Part shown: positions 31,632 to 40,572 of the stretch, piece after piece
Numbering within the stretch: the stretch's first letter is position 1
How the letters are laid out: each line of letters opens with the position of its first letter
Virus record (IMG/VR): IMGVR_UViG_3300044568_004391
Location: 87,985 to 151,984 of that record
Reading direction: 5' to 3' (one strand)
DNA: 64,000 nucleotides
Source: a virus
Notes under the pieces: generated by a model
Databases searched by the model: none
The model's input: the letters and a program-made list of their open reading frames with translations, nothing else
Told to the model about the DNA's origin: nothing
Made by a program: the position numbers and the translations under genes

Positions 31632-33740
31632 ATGAAAAAAATATTTCTTGTATTTTTCTCTTTTATTTCTTTTATTGGTTTTTCGCAGTCAGATCAGTGT
31701 GGATTCGATCACATTAAGATGATGGGTATGTTTGATATTACCGAAAATCACGAAATAACGTATATTGGTAATAGAGATGAAGTTCACACAATTCCTGTTG
31801 TTTTTCACGTAATTCATTTGGGTGAAGATGAAGGTGTTGGTACAAATATTTCAGATGAACAGATTTTAGATGGATTGAGAATTATCAACGAAGACCTAAG
31901 AAAAATTCCAAATTCATGGGGTGATGGAATAGGTGTTGATGTTGAAATGGAACTTTGTTTGGCGTCGAGAGACCCTTTGGGAAATCCAACAAATGGAATT
32001 ACAAGACATGATGGTAATATATGGGTGGATTATTCTACAAATGGTATTTCATTCACACCAAACCAAGTAGGTGAACCTGAATTGAATATTAAAAATGCTA
32101 CAACATGGGATAGAACCAAATACCTGAATGTGTGGTTAGTTTCTGAAATTCAAGGAAATGACGGACTGTGGGGTACACAGGGATATGCTTACTATCCAAT
32201 CCCCAACAATCGTGACGGTATTGTTTTATTACACAATGTTATTGGTTCCTTTGGAAATGTCAAACCAACACACAATAGAAGTAGGACTTTTACTCATGAG
32301 TTTGGTCATTACTTAGGTTTGTACCACACATTTGAAAGTTATGAAGATTGTAGTTCTGCGGCTTCAGAAGTGGATTGTGTAACTCAAGGAGATAGAGTTT
32401 GTGATACACCACCCACCAAAGTGGGTTGGGGTTGTACACCGGCTTGTGTAATCACAAATTCACAATACCAAAACTATATGGATTATAGTGAACAAACTTG
32501 TAGAAACACATTTACTCAAGGACAAAAAGATAGAATGAGGGGTGGTGCAGGAATTATGAATGCTTGGAGAGTTTCTTTATTATCTAGCGATGGTTGTACA
32601 CCTGTCGAAGGAACCAATCTTTCTATTGAAAGTGGTACATATTACCAAAATTGTGGGTTTTCAGGGATCAAACCTGAAGTTAAAATTCAAAACTTGGGGT
32701 TAAATCCAATTCATCAATTTCAAGTAAGTGCAAGAATTGTTGGTACACCTTACTTTATTGTTAAAAGTTGGACATCTGAAAATCCAATAAACTTATTTGA
32801 CGTTGTCACAGTTACGTTCCCTATGGGATCTACAGATTACGGGACAGGAGAAATTATTTATCAAATTTTGGATCAAGATTCCTACATGACTGATAATACC
32901 CTTGAAATTATTTACGAATCATTACCATCGGAAGAATTAACGTTGATTTTGAATCCAGATTTTTTTGCGAACGAAACGACTTGGGAAATGGTAAATATTA
33001 ATGGTGATATAATTTGGGAGGGGGGTCCATATAGTACAGGTCCCGATAATCCAATTATCCATATCGATTGTGTCTCGAATGGATGTTATGACTTTACAGT
33101 ATATGATCAGTTTGGAGATGGATATGATTTCGGTGGGGATTTTGAGTTGATCAATTCATCAGGTGAAACATTAGCATACGGAGAGGATAATTTCGGTGAT
33201 GAGGTGACTTTTAACTTTTGTATAGATGTGCCATTTTTGGAACCCTGTAGTGATATTGGATATAATGGAATTTGTGACGATGATGAGATCGGATTAATTT
33301 GGGGTTGTTTAGATCCGTTGGCGTGTAATTATGATTTTTATGCGAACTTATCAAACGCATCTTGTATTTTTCCGAATGGTATTTACGATTGTTTTGGGAA
33401 TTGTTTGGTTGATTCAGATTACGATGGTGTTTGTGACCAATTAGAAATCTTGGGGTGTATAGATCCGATTTCCTGTAATTACGATGAAAATGCAACCGAA
33501 GAATCAGAGTGTCAATATCCAATCTTCGGATATTCTTGTGATGGTATACCGTTGACTTCATTGAATACTGTAACAGGTATTAGAGAACTAATTAATTCAA
33601 ATATCGTTGAAAAAATTATTCTATACGATATTCAGGGTAGAGAAATAAACCCTGATAAAATAACATCATCAGGTGTTTACCTAATTAATTTACACTTTAG
33701 GGATGGTACAATCAGAACTCACAAAGTTCATTTGAACTAA
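31632..33740 (+). CDS. Secreted M43-type zinc metalloprotease with T9SS sorting domain
   Basis: This 702-residue protein has a signal peptide (MKKIFLVFFSFISFIGFSQS). The catalytic domain carries the zinc motif 'FTHEFGHYLGLYHTFE' (His222, Glu223, His226, His232) and a downstream Met-turn-like 'NYMDYSEQTC', as in pappalysin/cytophagalysin M43 peptidases. Two Cys-rich units (CLDPLACNYD and CIDPISCNYDENA) follow. The last 60 residues ('KIILYDIQGREINPDKITSS' and on to the end) match a type A T9SS C-terminal signal. The host T9SS would export it to the cell surface or medium. Confidence 0.85.
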   Translation: MKKIFLVFFSFISFIGFSQSDQCGFDHIKMMGMFDITENHEITYIGNRDEVHTIPVVFHVIHLGEDEGVGTNISDEQILDGLRIINEDLRKIPNSWGDGIGVDVEMELCLASRDPLGNPTNGITRHDGNIWVDYSTNGISFTPNQVGEPELNIKNATTWDRTKYLNVWLVSEIQGNDGLWGTQGYAYYPIPNNRDGIVLLHNVIGSFGNVKPTHNRSRTFTHEFGHYLGLYHTFESYEDCSSAASEVDCVTQGDRVCDTPPTKVGWGCTPACVITNSQYQNYMDYSEQTCRNTFTQGQKDRMRGGAGIMNAWRVSLLSSDGCTPVEGTNLSIESGTYYQNCGFSGIKPEVKIQNLGLNPIHQFQVSARIVGTPYFIVKSWTSENPINLFDVVTVTFPMGSTDYGTGEIIYQILDQDSYMTDNTLEIIYESLPSEELTLILNPDFFANETTWEMVNINGDIIWEGGPYSTGPDNPIIHIDCVSNGCYDFTVYDQFGDGYDFGGDFELINSSGETLAYGEDNFGDEVTFNFCIDVPFLEPCSDIGYNGICDDDEIGLIWGCLDPLACNYDFYANLSNASCIFPNGIYDCFGNCLVDSDYDGVCDQLEILGCIDPISCNYDENATEESECQYPIFGYSCDGIPLTSLNTVTGIRELINSNIVEKIILYDIQGREINPDKITSSGVYLINLHFRDGTIRTHKVHLN

Positions 33741-33762
33741 TCAGTACTTGATCGATAGAAAT

Positions 33763-34014
33763 TTAAAGAGGGGGATTCTCCTCCTCTTTTTTTCTTTCTA
33801 TTATTTTAGTAAACCGTTCTGATGCAGTAAAACCTATACCTGCGGCAACCACATACATCATATCATCCCAAACATATTCGGGAAGATCAATGTCTATAAA
33901 AACATCAACCAAAAATGCAACAGACAGGAGTAAAAATGCTCCTACTGTTACAAATCTTTTTGATGAAAACTGACCGTCTTGGTCTCTCATCATTTCTTTG
34001 AAGTATTCAATCAT
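33763..34014 (-). CDS. Holin-like two-helix membrane protein
   Basis: This 83-residue protein starts 'MIEYFKEMMRDQDGQFSSKR', then has two hydrophobic helices (FVTVGAFLLLSVAFLVDVFI and MYVVAAGIGFTASERF) and a charged tail. This layout is common among small putative holins of Bacteroidota phages. It has its own ATATTTAT box, 15 nt upstream. Amidase and M23 genes lie 8-11 kb away, so the lysis role is tentative. Confidence 0.55.
   Translation of the reverse strand: MIEYFKEMMRDQDGQFSSKRFVTVGAFLLLSVAFLVDVFIDIDLPEYVWDDMMYVVAAGIGFTASERFTKIIERKKEEENPPL
33764..33793. terminator. Convergent terminator
   Basis: Imperfect AGAGGGGGA/TCCTCCTCT stem followed by T's on + and by an A/T-rich stretch on minus, between two converging genes. 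Confidence 0.6.
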
Positions 34015-34029
34015 TCCCTTTTTTTATTT

Positions 34030-34037
34030 ATAAATAT
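34030..34037 (-). promoter_or_regulatory. ATATTTAT box for the holin-like gene
   Basis: The box ends 15 nt before the start at 34014. Confidence 0.5.
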
Positions 34038-34092
34038 TTTTGATTCCGATTTAATCTTAATATGAAAAAAATATATAATCATACTTTGTCCG

Positions 34093-34100
34093 ATATTTAT
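34093..34100 (+). promoter_or_regulatory. ATATTTAT box for the gene at 34116
   Basis: The box ends 15 nt before the ATG and helps fix that start rather than the one at 34062. Confidence 0.5.
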
Positions 34101-34115
34101 ATAAAAAAGGAAAAG

Positions 34116-34751
34116 ATGAAACATTTGATTTTTTTAATTCTATTCGTGTCTGCGACAAACATTCTAAAGTCACAAGCACCCTGTGATCTACATCTACAAG
34201 ACGTAGAATTTAACTCACAAACAACTAATCCACAACCAATTCTAACGATCCAAAATGTTGGAACTGAACCCATCACGACCGCTCAAATTCAATGGGGTCT
34301 CTTAGAAGATTCTCAAAGTATTTGGCCGTTCAGTTCTTCGGCGTGGGGTGGTGTTTTACAACCCGAAGAGGTTACAACACTTACTATGCCCGAAATCTCA
34401 ATCCCTCAAGGTTCTTGGACCTACGTGTTCAGAATTATTGCATTAAATAATTTTAACCCCGCGTTTGGTCCTTGTGTGGGTATTGATGATCATCCTCTTG
34501 ATAATATGTTGTTCGTTGAAATTCATGTGGATGAGAATGGTTGTGTTGACGATGATCAAGATGGGTTTTGTGATCAAGTTGTTTCGGTAGAAGAAGTAGA
34601 ACTTATCGAAATGAAAATTATTTCTGTAGAATATTTTGATTTGTTAGGAATAAGTATTAAATTCGAAGACTTAGAGCAAAATAGAATCTATATCAGAAGA
34701 ACCACATTCGAAAATCGAGAAACCAAAATCCAAAAAATAATAAAAACATGA
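34116..34751 (+). CDS. Secreted protein with probable T9SS C-terminal signal
   Basis: This 211-residue protein has a signal peptide (MKHLIFLILFVSATNILKSQ), a beta-sandwich-like middle, and 'CVDDDQDGFCDQVV', a thrombospondin-type calcium-loop-like segment. The C-terminus ('VEYFDLLGISIKFEDLEQNR' then IYIRRTTF…KIIKT) resembles a type A sorting domain. Coupled genes follow with a 4-nt overlap. The N-terminal half is similar in style to the start of the 35056 protein, suggesting related surface proteins. Confidence 0.7.
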   Translation: MKHLIFLILFVSATNILKSQAPCDLHLQDVEFNSQTTNPQPILTIQNVGTEPITTAQIQWGLLEDSQSIWPFSSSAWGGVLQPEEVTTLTMPEISIPQGSWTYVFRIIALNNFNPAFGPCVGIDDHPLDNMLFVEIHVDENGCVDDDQDGFCDQVVSVEEVELIEMKIISVEYFDLLGISIKFEDLEQNRIYIRRTTFENRETKIQKIIKT

Positions 34752-35059
34752 AAAACTTTCCCTTGTTGATTTTGTCAATCTTTTTGTTGTCCTCCTGTGC
34801 TGTTACATTGGAAGAAATGCAATCAGAACCAAATGATTGGACAATTCAACCTGCATTTGTTTTAGATTGGGATGGTCAAACACCGGTCAACAGGTGGTGT
34901 TCAGTTATCGAACTTAATAAATTGGACACAACAACGAATGGTGTTCCTTACATCATCAGAGAAGTTCTGGTTCAAGAAGGTGACAGCACTAAAAGAATTT
35001 TGGTGATCGAATCTCAGTTGGATGAAACCTATAAAATTACCAAAGAAATGTTTAGGTGA
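34748..35059 (+). CDS. Small lipoprotein
   Basis: This 103-residue protein has a lipoprotein signal (MKNFPLLILSIFLLSSCAVT; lipobox L-S-S-C). The mature part is a short beta-rich domain of unknown family. It overlaps the genes on both sides by 4 nt, so it is co-translated with two T9SS-type secreted proteins and may help their surface display. Confidence 0.7.
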   Translation: MKNFPLLILSIFLLSSCAVTLEEMQSEPNDWTIQPAFVLDWDGQTPVNRWCSVIELNKLDTTTNGVPYIIREVLVQEGDSTKRILVIESQLDETYKITKEMFR

Positions 35060-37194
35060 GAATCATCTTATCTATATTATTTTTAATCTTAGGTGTAAAT
35101 TTATATTCCCAATGTGACGTTATTATCCAACCTGGGACACTCCAAAAGATAGATGTAAACCCTGGTGTTAAGTTCAGTTTCACAATAAAAAATAATGGAA
35201 CTACACCTTTTCAAAATGGGACATTCCATCTTTCTTTTGGGTGGTTGGATTCTCCAATGAATCCTCAATCTGTTTGGAATATGAATTTAAGTACTCCTAT
35301 TCAACCGAATGGTACACTACAAGTAACGTCACCTGTTTTCGATATTCCGGTTCCACAAAACGCAACAGAGTGGCCTTTTTGGGATGAAACCACAGGACCC
35401 AACGGTTGGCCAAACCCTAACTATGGTCCTTTGATGGTTTATTTAAATGGATGTTTTATAAATGCTCAAACCATAAATTCATTCCTCCCTTTGAGTGATG
35501 ATTGTCCAAATATAAATCAGGATCAATTTTGTGATTGTAATTTTGAGCTCTATGATTTCAGGACAGAACCCGAAATGCAATTAGATGTTGTTGTCCATAG
35601 TGATTATAATTGTTTTCCTGTAGGTTTTCCTCCTGGCCCCAATAGTTTTACAATTAACAATCCTGGTATATATAACATGACGATCGGTATAAACAGTTTG
35701 TTAGAAGACAACTGTGGACCATCTCCTGATCAAGGACATACTTATCTTCATTTTACATCATCTTATTTACCTGATTATGTTTTGGGAGATACGATCACTC
35801 TCGATTTAGACCAAGCATCAAATTATTCATTAATAACATGTCTTCAAGAATCTTATAATCAAGGTAATTTTGATAATTGTTATGAGGTAGTTTTGTGGCA
35901 AATAAATAACAGTCTGAGTTTGATTTCACCAAACACATTCGAAGTAACAGTTGGTGACAATATAATTCGTGTGGATGAAAATTGTCAGACGGTTGTTGAT
36001 GTTACTGACTTATCTATTGATTCCTTTTCTTACGACATAATAGGGTGTGATGTAGGTTCGCCATATGCTGCTATGAACATCACACTATCCAACGAAGGTA
36101 ATACAACTATAACCAATTTCTGTTTGAATTTGGACATTCTTCCTGATGGTATACCTGGTGAACAATATTGTTTTTCTAATTTAAATATTTTACCTGGTCA
36201 AAGTTATGTCGTTGAAGTCAACGGAGGTTCATTATCAAATGGTGTTACTTCTATCTCAATTGAAACACCGAATGACGTAATTGTAACGAATAATACCTTC
36301 GTAACTATTATTGATTTACCTTGTTATGGTTGTACGATAAGTTCAGCAATAAACTACGATCCTTTCGCAACGGTTGATGACGGATCTTGTATTATGCCCG
36401 TTCCAGGTTGTTTGGATCCTTTGGCGAATAATTATAATCCAAATGCAACGGTTGACGATGGTTCTTGTACTTATGATGTTCTTGGTTGTACCGATCCTTT
36501 AGCGAACAACTTCAATCCTGATGCAAATACAGATGACGGATCTTGCTTATATGATGTCTTTGGATGTACTGATCCATCGGCAAATAATTATAACCCTAAC
36601 GCAACTGTTGACGATGGTTCTTGTACTTACGACCCAATTTTGATTTTCGGATGTACTGACCCATTAGCAAATAACTATGATCCAAATGCCAATACTGATG
36701 ATGGATCATGTAATTATGATATTTTTGGTTGTACGGATCCCGAAGCAAATAACTACAACCCAAATGCGAACATAGAAGATGGATCTTGTACATACGATCC
36801 TGAAATTATATTTGGTTGTACCGATCCAACGGCCCTTAACTTTGATCCATTTGCAAACTCTGACGATGGGACTTGTATTTATGAAATTGATATTTGTGAG
36901 GAAGCGGATTTACATACATTCGTACCAAATGTTATAACACCAAACAATGACGGATTAAACGATGTTTGGAGAGTGGTTACTCAGTCAGACTGTTGGAGAA
37001 CTTGGAAAACTCAAATCTATAACAGATGGGGTAGTTTGATCTGGGAATCTGAAGACCCCGATGCCGTGTGGAACGCAAGTAATAGTGGAAGTGTCTACTT
37101 TGTTTCCGATGGAATTTATGTGTATACTATTACAGGGGTCGCTTGGAATAACAAACCAATTCAAAAATCAGGTTACGTTACAATAATGAGGTAA
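35056..37194 (+). CDS. Large secreted repeat protein with type B T9SS (gliding-associated) C-terminal domain
   Basis: This 712-residue protein starts with GTG in an overlap and has a signal peptide (MRIILSILFLILGVNLYSQ). Residues about 425-615 hold seven to eight tandem repeats of the type GCTDPLANNYNPNATVDDGS plus C, with conserved Cys pairs and acidic DDGSC loops, suggesting disulfide-braced, possibly calcium-binding modules. The C-terminus ('FVPNVITPNNDGLNDVWRVV' … 'YNRWGSLIWES' … 'DGIYVYTITG') is a CHU_C-type sorting domain. It should be exported by the host T9SS and attached to the cell surface. Confidence 0.85.
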   Translation: MRIILSILFLILGVNLYSQCDVIIQPGTLQKIDVNPGVKFSFTIKNNGTTPFQNGTFHLSFGWLDSPMNPQSVWNMNLSTPIQPNGTLQVTSPVFDIPVPQNATEWPFWDETTGPNGWPNPNYGPLMVYLNGCFINAQTINSFLPLSDDCPNINQDQFCDCNFELYDFRTEPEMQLDVVVHSDYNCFPVGFPPGPNSFTINNPGIYNMTIGINSLLEDNCGPSPDQGHTYLHFTSSYLPDYVLGDTITLDLDQASNYSLITCLQESYNQGNFDNCYEVVLWQINNSLSLISPNTFEVTVGDNIIRVDENCQTVVDVTDLSIDSFSYDIIGCDVGSPYAAMNITLSNEGNTTITNFCLNLDILPDGIPGEQYCFSNLNILPGQSYVVEVNGGSLSNGVTSISIETPNDVIVTNNTFVTIIDLPCYGCTISSAINYDPFATVDDGSCIMPVPGCLDPLANNYNPNATVDDGSCTYDVLGCTDPLANNFNPDANTDDGSCLYDVFGCTDPSANNYNPNATVDDGSCTYDPILIFGCTDPLANNYDPNANTDDGSCNYDIFGCTDPEANNYNPNANIEDGSCTYDPEIIFGCTDPTALNFDPFANSDDGTCIYEIDICEEADLHTFVPNVITPNNDGLNDVWRVVTQSDCWRTWKTQIYNRWGSLIWESEDPDAVWNASNSGSVYFVSDGIYVYTITGVAWNNKPIQKSGYVTIMR
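36325..36890 (+). repeat. Tandem coding repeats (GCTDPxAxNYNPxA…DDGSC)
   Basis: Seven to eight repeats of about 24-28 codons lie inside the gene at 35056-37194. Repeats vary at the DNA level, so this is an old protein repeat rather than a recent tandem duplication. Confidence 0.8.
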
Positions 37195-37857
37195 TTATTT
37201 TTTACCGAATTTGAAACCTATGGGTTCTCTATCTGAATTTTTAGCAATAGAGATCATTCTTTCGAATCTTTCAATCTCATCGTCTATTATTGTTCTCATC
37301 ATATAAAGAGTTTCCAAATCAGAATGATTTTGAACACAGTTGATGAATTCATCTGCAGAGAAATTACATTCTCCGTATGGCTTTTCCTCTACTTCCTCCG
37401 ATGATTCATTAATATTATTATTTTTTAATGGAATAACATCCTCTAATTCAACACCAGAAACAACAGAATCATAAGTTTCTGTATCGAAAGAAGATCCCTC
37501 CCAATATTCAAAGTCACTGGAGTGAAAGTAATGTTCAACTTGTTCTTTATCGTAACCCTCTACGGTATCTTCATAATAAGTTCCTTGATACAGATTTTCT
37601 TTTACAACATAATGTAACCTATAGAGTTTTTTTTCAGGAATTATTACGTTGTCTTCTGAAAGAGTGCCATCTATTATATTTTTTTTATTAATTTTTAATA
37701 AAGCTACTACAAACCACTCATCCCAAAAGGGTACTGATTTTAAAATACTAGGTAAAGATTCTATTTCATATAAATCCCAAGTATTCCAAGTATCTTTGGT
37801 GATATGACCTTCACTATATAATAAATTTAAATATTTAACAAGAACCTTCTTATTCAT
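37195..37857 (-). CDS. Protein of unknown function
   Basis: This 220-residue acidic protein has no recognised domain. The N-terminus (MNKKVLVKYLNLLYSEGHIT) is helical but lacks an I/L-x-E near its end. The C-terminus is a helical 'ADEFINCVQNHSDLETLYMM' segment. It has an ATATTTAT box 15 nt upstream. Its stop abuts the converging T9SS protein gene without a gap. Confidence 0.6.
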   Translation of the reverse strand: MNKKVLVKYLNLLYSEGHITKDTWNTWDLYEIESLPSILKSVPFWDEWFVVALLKINKKNIIDGTLSEDNVIIPEKKLYRLHYVVKENLYQGTYYEDTVEGYDKEQVEHYFHSSDFEYWEGSSFDTETYDSVVSGVELEDVIPLKNNNINESSEEVEEKPYGECNFSADEFINCVQNHSDLETLYMMRTIIDDEIERFERMISIAKNSDREPIGFKFGKK

Positions 37858-37872
37858 AACATATATTTGAAT

Positions 37873-37880
37873 ATAAATAT
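37873..37880 (-). promoter_or_regulatory. ATATTTAT box for the gene at 37195-37857
   Basis: The box ends 15 nt before the start and overlaps the stop of the upstream gene. Confidence 0.5.
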
Positions 37881-38500
37881 CACAAATATGTTTTGAGTGA
37901 TGCTGAAAGTTGTGTTACTTCTTGAATAAATTCTTGATTAAACTTTCCATCTGTAACAATTTCTGAAGGTATAGAACTGAATACCCAATCCATACATAGG
38001 ATACCAATCAAATGGTTCTTATCATCGAACATCGGTGTTGCCACGTGGGACTTGGTTCCATTTCCTGTACATAGAGAACGAATTCCAATATCTTCGATTT
38101 CTTCCATATCCAAAAAGTAAGATTCATTCATCATAACTTGTTTCATATACCAAGCAAATAAACTAACAAGAACACCTTGATATTTTTCTGATTTTCTTTC
38201 CAACCCTTCAGAACATCTTTCATAAGTGATTGATGCTTTTTGCATAGATGATTCGGTATAAAAATTTCCTCCGTTATGGAATTGCCAAATATAAATTCTA
38301 TCTGCATGAAATTGTCTTCTTACATCTCTTAACGCTAAATGAATAATCTCATCTCTTTCGATCTGTTCCATCAAATCCTCTTTGGATTTGTCCTTTCTCT
38401 TCTTATCTTCTTTTTTTCTGAAATAATCTTTACCAATCAACGCAACAATTATTGATGTAATTGATGTCATAAAAATCACAAAATAATCATAGAATTCCAT
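37880..38500 (-). CDS. Membrane-anchored GAF-like protein
   Basis: This 206-residue protein has one N-terminal membrane helix (YDYFVIFMTSITSIIVALIG), a basic/coiled linker (FRKKEDKKRKDKSKEDLMEQ), and a domain with 'DRIYIWQFHNGGNFYTESSM' and 'ATPMFDDKNHLIGILCMDWV', which looks like a GAF sensor fold. Similar IWQFHNG proteins are frequent in phage genomes without known function. The ATG was preferred to an upstream TTG. Confidence 0.6.
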   Translation of the reverse strand: MEFYDYFVIFMTSITSIIVALIGKDYFRKKEDKKRKDKSKEDLMEQIERDEIIHLALRDVRRQFHADRIYIWQFHNGGNFYTESSMQKASITYERCSEGLERKSEKYQGVLVSLFAWYMKQVMMNESYFLDMEEIEDIGIRSLCTGNGTKSHVATPMFDDKNHLIGILCMDWVFSSIPSEIVTDGKFNQEFIQEVTQLSASLKTYL

Positions 38501-38518
38501 CCCCAATAAATTTTATTT

Positions 38519-38526
38519 ATAAATAT
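38519..38526 (-). promoter_or_regulatory. ATATTTAT box for the gene at 37880-38500
   Basis: The box ends 18 nt before the start at 38500. Confidence 0.5.
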
Positions 38527-38619
38527 ATCGGGATTTTATTAATTCTTGAAAATGACTAAATTTGTTTTAAAAGATAATGTATATGAACTTTGTTCGTCTT
38601 AATTTATAATTAATTCGTC

Positions 38620-39015
38620 TTATTTTTTATGACCAACATTCCACAACATATCAATTCCATAGGCATTACAGAAACCTTTTTCAGGTAGAATATCTTCATC
38701 CATATCGCCACCATTTGCAAATGCAATTTTCATGGTTGGATAGAGTTGTTTGACTTTTGTTAATAGATCTACAGCAGTTCCGTCCATATCGTTGAAATGA
38801 ATTACTTCATCTATGTACTTGACTGCACGGAGAATGTGGGACCTGTCAGCCCAACAATAATTTACTTTACCATTTTTTGAAACCAACCATTCGTCAGAAT
38901 TCAATCCCAAGATGACTTTATATCCCATATGTTTTGCGGCTCTGAATAGATTTATATGTCCTCTATGGATGGTATCAAAACCGCCAGAAATAACTACTAT
39001 ATCGTATGTTTTCAT
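38620..39015 (-). CDS. Cytidylyltransferase-like nucleotidyltransferase
   Basis: This 131-residue protein has the HxGH signature in 'VVISGGFDTIHRGHINLFRA' and a single nucleotidyltransferase domain like RfaE-C/TagD enzymes, which activate sugars or glycerol phosphate as CDP or ADP derivatives. The terminal ISSTS-type motif is not obvious. It may belong with the glycan genes or with NAD/CDP metabolism. A tRNA gene lies upstream on the same strand. Confidence 0.75.
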   Translation of the reverse strand: MKTYDIVVISGGFDTIHRGHINLFRAAKHMGYKVILGLNSDEWLVSKNGKVNYCWADRSHILRAVKYIDEVIHFNDMDGTAVDLLTKVKQLYPTMKIAFANGGDMDEDILPEKGFCNAYGIDMLWNVGHKK

Positions 39016-39052
39016 TTTAAAACTAAGAGGTCAGTTGTAACCGACCATTTTG

Positions 39053-39139
39053 CGGAGAGAGAGGGATTCGAACCCCCGGTACCCTTTCAGGTACGTCTGA
39101 TTTCAAGTCAGGTGCATTGAACCGCTCTGCCATCTCTCC
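39053..39139 (-). tRNA. tRNA-Ser(UGA)
   Basis: An 87-nt cloverleaf with a 7-bp acceptor (GGAGAGA/TCTCTCC), discriminator G, anticodon loop CTTGAAA and a long variable arm (TACCTGAAAGGGTA). All class II serine features are present. Confidence 0.9.
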
Positions 39140-39146
39140 TGAAAAA

Positions 39147-39494
39147 TCACAACTCTTCGATTCGTTTTGCTTTGTCGTCTATCACAAGATCGAAATGAGG
39201 TTTGTGTTCTCCACCACACTTAAGATAGTTGAACTTACATCCCCAGTCAACAAGTTGCTTTAATGTAAATTCAGTATAATCTAAACCTGAGGTAGACCCT
39301 CTCGCCGTCCAATAAACTACAATCCAACCCTCCTCGAAGAGTTTGTTGATTTTTTTTATGTTGTCAAAGTTGGGTTCTGCCAAGTCATACCGACGAATAC
39401 CTGAATAAAAACAAATGGTTTCATCAATATCAACGAACGCTGTTTTAGCATTTCCCTCCTCTGTGAATCTTTTTGACTCTTGAAATTCTATCAT
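39147..39494 (-). CDS. HAD-like phosphatase
   Basis: This 115-residue protein has 'AFVDIDETICFYSG' (motif I, DxDxT), 'GWIVVYWTARGSTSGLDYTE' (motif II region) and a final 'HFDLVIDDKAKRIEEL' with the acidic motif. Small HADs of this kind occur as sugar or polynucleotide phosphatases. Its start overlaps the cREC-like gene upstream by 50 nt, so the two are probably one unit. Confidence 0.7.
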   Translation of the reverse strand: MIEFQESKRFTEEGNAKTAFVDIDETICFYSGIRRYDLAEPNFDNIKKINKLFEEGWIVVYWTARGSTSGLDYTEFTLKQLVDWGCKFNYLKCGGEHKPHFDLVIDDKAKRIEEL

Positions 39495-39840
39495 CTTTTC
39501 TGTGATTCTTATAGTTGTTTATGAGTGTTGAAATATTTAATCTTCCGACGGGGTTAGAACTCTGAATTCCGTAAGGTGGAGGATTGAGATTATTATCCAA
39601 ACAATACTCCACCATCCAAATTGCCGCATCATACCCCGTCTTTTCTTTTTTGGTCTCACCCAAGTCGTGGTCAAAACAAACCCCGTCGGGAAGCCCATTT
39701 ATCTTAATCCATGAAATAAACTCTTTGTAATTCTTAACCCATGTAACTTCAACATCTGTTCCAATAGGTGAGAACGAGAGCCAGTTCATATTAGGATCTA
39801 AAGGATTTCTCAAATCATCGAGCCAAAGTAGTTTTTTCAT
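39445..39840 (-). CDS. Cyclic-phosphate processing receiver-like (cREC) protein
   Basis: This 131-residue protein begins 'MKKLLWLDDLRNPLDPNMNW' and has 'PDGVCFDHDLGETKKEKTGY' and 'YGIQSSNPVGRLNI'. These match the receiver-like domain family linked to RNA 2',3'-cyclic-phosphate processing and RNA repair. With the P-loop kinase (52997) and the HAD proteins it suggests an RNA-end-healing set. No RNA ligase was seen. Confidence 0.7.
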   Translation of the reverse strand: MKKLLWLDDLRNPLDPNMNWLSFSPIGTDVEVTWVKNYKEFISWIKINGLPDGVCFDHDLGETKKEKTGYDAAIWMVEYCLDNNLNPPPYGIQSSNPVGRLNISTLINNYKNHRKDDRISRVKKIHRGGKC

Positions 39841-39897
39841 TGGGGTAGTTGTTAGAGGACGTAAAGGTAAGTATTTGAATCCAAAAAAACAAAACCT

Positions 39898-40005
39898 TTA
39901 ACAAAATAAAATTACCAAAAGTGTCAATGTTATTACTCCGATCATAGCATAATATGCTGTGTCTTCGGAAAATTTAATCTGTCTATCCCTCGTGCTTTTC
40001 GACAT
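39898..40005 (-). CDS. Tiny membrane peptide (35 aa)
   Basis: The frame MSKSTRDRQIKFSEDTAYYA is followed by one hydrophobic helix (MIGVITLTLLVILFC). Its start overlaps the end of the upstream membrane-protein gene by 23 nt. The polar start and single helix look like a phage accessory membrane peptide; function unknown. Confidence 0.45.
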   Translation of the reverse strand: MSKSTRDRQIKFSEDTAYYAMIGVITLTLLVILFC

Positions 40006-40360
40006 CAGAATTTTTGAAAATCAAAGTTAGGTTCAAAATCAAAAAAGACAAATTCACAATACCTACAATAGCCGTTTGATGTGAAAATGCACCCAATAGA
40101 TTACCAATAACGGCGAAGATCATAATTTCCATCAAATGGTTTGGAAAAAGTGCTTTAACTCTTTTGAAGATACTCACAAGGTTAAAATAAATAGCCAAAG
40201 ACATCAGGATTGCAAAAACTACTACAAGTCCATAGTTTTCAACTTTCATAAAATACCCTAATCCAAAACCTGTTAGGTATGCTAAAATACTCGATAGAAA
40301 ATAACGACCGAGAAAAACTGAACCACTGATGGTTCCACTAAGTTGAAGATATTTTTTCAT
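39983..40360 (-). CDS. Small multi-pass membrane protein
   Basis: This 125-residue protein has four hydrophobic helices and a polar C-terminus (NSDVEKHEG). The start at 40360 follows the 40365-40556 lipoprotein gene by 4 nt; a longer frame from 40378 would overlap it. No transporter motif was seen. Confidence 0.6.
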   Translation of the reverse strand: MKKYLQLSGTISGSVFLGRYFLSSILAYLTGFGLGYFMKVENYGLVVVFAILMSLAIYFNLVSIFKRVKALFPNHLMEIMIFAVIGNLLGAFSHQTAIVGIVNLSFLILNLTLIFKNSDVEKHEG

Positions 40361-40364
40361 ATTA

Positions 40365-40556
40365 TTACCAATGTACACTACAAGGAACTTCTTTCTTGCC
40401 GAACAAGAAATCTTTAGGTGCGTGACCCGAATGGATCACTTGAACGTCTCGTTGACGAACCATTTTTCGTTTTCCGTTTTGGTATACATATCCGCCCGAA
40501 GCACAGGATTGTAATACCAACATAACCAAACCTAACGACCAAATTGTATATTTCAT
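40365..40556 (-). CDS. Small lipoprotein
   Basis: This 63-residue protein has a lipoprotein signal ending 'LVMLVLQSCASGGYVYQNGK' (lipobox L-Q-S-C) and a short basic mature region ('RKMVRQRDVQVIHSGHAPKD'). It lies between a tRNA-Arg gene and a membrane-protein gene on the same strand and may be co-transcribed with both. Confidence 0.65.
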   Translation of the reverse strand: MKYTIWSLGLVMLVLQSCASGGYVYQNGKRKMVRQRDVQVIHSGHAPKDFLFGKKEVPCSVHW

Positions 40557-40572
40557 ATCAGATCAAGATTAG

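Noticed and set aside
38552-38602. 16-codon + strand frame MTKFVLKDNVYELCSS with a TATTTAT upstream
   Set aside because: Too short to support; the upstream box is better explained as the promoter of the minus-strand gene at 38500. It may be a fragment of a lost gene.
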